From NCBI GenBank assembly GCA_938016625.1, contig CALILB010000037.1, positions 1-6,616 of the forward strand: DNA of 6,616 bases, read 5' to 3'. This stretch comes from an uncultured bacterium (GTDB taxonomy: Bacteria; Acidobacteriota; Thermoanaerobaculia; Multivoradales; JAHEKO01). Positions 5,812 through 6,616 of the stretch are shown here, piece after piece. Below the pieces are notes generated by a model. That model searched no databases, had not been told where the DNA came from, and saw nothing but the letters and a program-made list of their open reading frames with translations. The translations under genes and the position numbers were made by a program. Position 1 is the first letter of the stretch, and each line of letters begins with the position of its first letter.

Positions 5812-6348
5812 ATGACCGGTATGTCTTCCACGACGATTCTTCTAGTGAGGCGCGGTGACGAGACCTGTATGGCCAGCGATGGCCAGGTGACTTTCAACGA
5901 CACGGTGATCAAGGCCGGTGCGAGCAAGGTAAAGCGGACCGGCAAGGGTGAGGTCCTGGTCGGCTTTGCCGGCGGTGCGGCCGACGGCCTGGCGCTCTTC
6001 AGCCGCTTCGAGGCCAAGCTGGACGAGTTCCAGGGCAATCTGGAGCGCGCGGTGGTCGAGCTGGCCAAGGACTGGCGAACCGACCGGGTGCTGCGCCAGC
6101 TGCAGGCGCACATGATCGTCGCCAGCCGGGAGAAGAGCTTTCTGGTCTCCGGCAACGGCGACCTGCTCCAACCCGACGAAGAGGGGGTGCTGGCCATCGG
6201 CTCCGGGGCCAATTACGCGCTGGCCGCGGCCCGTGCCCTGATCGCCCATACCGAGATGTCGGCGTCCGAGATCGTCCGCCACGCCATGCAGATCGCCGCC
6301 GAGATCTGCGTCTACACCAACGATCGCCTGACGATCGAGGAGCTCTGA
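5812..6348 (+). CDS. hslV: HslV, proteolytic subunit of the HslUV (ClpQY) protease
   Basis: The 178-residue protein is the N-terminal-nucleophile peptidase that forms two stacked hexameric rings and degrades proteins unfolded by HslU in the cytoplasm. The nucleophile threonine is expected at the TT of TTILLVRRGDE, so the first six residues (MTGMSS) would be a propeptide. With the first T of TTILLV as residue 1, the conserved Asp17 (SDGQVTF) and Lys33 (GASKVKR) fall exactly at the family positions. Other signatures are VGFAGGAADGLALF, ELAKDWRTDRVLRQL, SGNGDLLQP, AIGSGANYALAAARAL and AAEICVYTNDRLTIEEL. Residue 16 is Ser where Gly is usual (ASDGQ versus AGDGQ). A second in-frame ATG at 5821 would leave just MSS before the TT. 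The protein ends directly after IEEL without the short tail of the E. coli enzyme. The stop is four bases before hslU. Confidence 0.96.
   Translation: MTGMSSTTILLVRRGDETCMASDGQVTFNDTVIKAGASKVKRTGKGEVLVGFAGGAADGLALFSRFEAKLDEFQGNLERAVVELAKDWRTDRVLRQLQAHMIVASREKSFLVSGNGDLLQPDEEGVLAIGSGANYALAAARALIAHTEMSASEIVRHAMQIAAEICVYTNDRLTIEEL
6337..6342 (+). promoter_or_regulatory. Ribosome binding site of hslU
   Basis: GAGGAG lies ten bases before the ATG at 6353, within the last codons of hslV (the Glu-Glu codons of IEEL). It supports the ATG at 6353 as the hslU start even though this gives a longer N-terminus than usual. Confidence 0.6.
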
Positions 6349-6352
6349 CGAG

Positions 6353-6616
6353 ATGGCCCTGGAATTGCCGGGACTCACCAATCTCTCGCCACATCTCGAA
6401 GATCTCACCCCCCGGCAGATAGTCGCCCGGCTCGATAAGTACGTCGTCGGGCAGAACGCCGCCAAGCGGGCCGTGGCCATCGCCCTGCGCAACCGCTGGC
6501 GTCGCCAGCAGCTCGACCCCAAGCTGGCCGAGGAGGTACTCCCCAAGAACATCCTGATGATCGGGCCCACCGGTGTCGGCAAGACCGAGATCGCGCGACG
6601 GCTCGCCCGACTGGCC
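6353..6616 (+). CDS. hslU: HslU, ATPase subunit of the HslUV protease (N-terminal part)
   Basis: The frame is open from ATG 6353 to the window end, giving the first 88 residues of the AAA+ unfoldase that caps HslV and feeds it substrates using ATP. The family start TPRQIVARLDKYVVGQNAAK is followed by AVAIALRNRWRRQQL and PKNILMIGPTGVGKTEIARR, with the Walker A at GPTGVGKT (71-78). The match to E. coli and Bacillus HslU is nearly continuous from residue 19. The first 18 residues (starting MALELPGLTNLSPH) exceed the 4-6 residues usually found before TPRxIV, so this lineage has a short N-terminal extension unless translation starts further in. No better in-frame ATG or GTG exists between 6353 and the TPRQIV codons. 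The I-domain, Walker B and sensor regions lie beyond the window. Confidence 0.95.
   Translation, partial: MALELPGLTNLSPHLEDLTPRQIVARLDKYVVGQNAAKRAVAIALRNRWRRQQLDPKLAEEVLPKNILMIGPTGVGKTEIARRLARLA

Overview
This window is a GC-rich bacterial chromosome segment. It is densely packed, and every supported gene is on the + strand. The order is: the tail of dprA, then topA, trmFO, a XerC-type tyrosine recombinase, a small membrane protein with a PH-like domain, hslV, and the start of hslU (cut by the window edge). From established knowledge, dprA-topA-trmFO-xerC-hslV-hslU is the order seen in Bacillus and other Firmicutes (there dprA-topA-trmFO-codV-clpQ-clpY), and parts of it occur in other phyla that use folate-dependent TrmFO. 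The strong GC bias, the zinc-finger-less TopA with C-terminal repeats, and the extra membrane gene fit a GC-rich lineage such as Acidobacteriota or a deltaproteobacterial-type group better than a Firmicute. This taxonomic placement is an inference; no marker here settles it.

Layout. Positions 1-147 are the C-terminal winged-helix of DprA. Positions 148-279 are a 132-base leader with only weak hairpins. topA runs 280-2907. Its stop codon lies inside a 13-bp perfect palindrome (2903-2933) that looks like a dispersed REP-type repeat. trmFO (2970-4337) starts at a GTG with no Shine-Dalgarno sequence but with a perfect TATAAT ending six bases before it, which is the geometry of a leaderless mRNA. 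xerC (4334-5254) overlaps trmFO by four bases (GTGA). The PH-like membrane gene (5254-5778) overlaps the xerC stop by one base and has a clear AGGAG. hslV (5812-6348) has its own promoter-like CTGACC-N16-TAGAAT close to its start, and hslU (6353 onward) follows four bases after the hslV stop.

How the genes work together. The cluster combines DNA maintenance (DprA loads RecA on incoming single strands, TopA relaxes negative supercoils, the Xer recombinase resolves chromosome dimers), tRNA modification (TrmFO makes m5U54) and protein quality control (HslUV protease). Tight spacing from trmFO to the PH-like gene implies translational coupling. The start-proximal -10 elements before trmFO and hslV suggest the cluster is also read from internal promoters. 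I found no novel defence or mobile system. The points worth a second look are the repeat-borne stop codon of topA, the leaderless promoter pattern, the unrelated membrane gene between xerC and hslV, and the HslV N-terminus.
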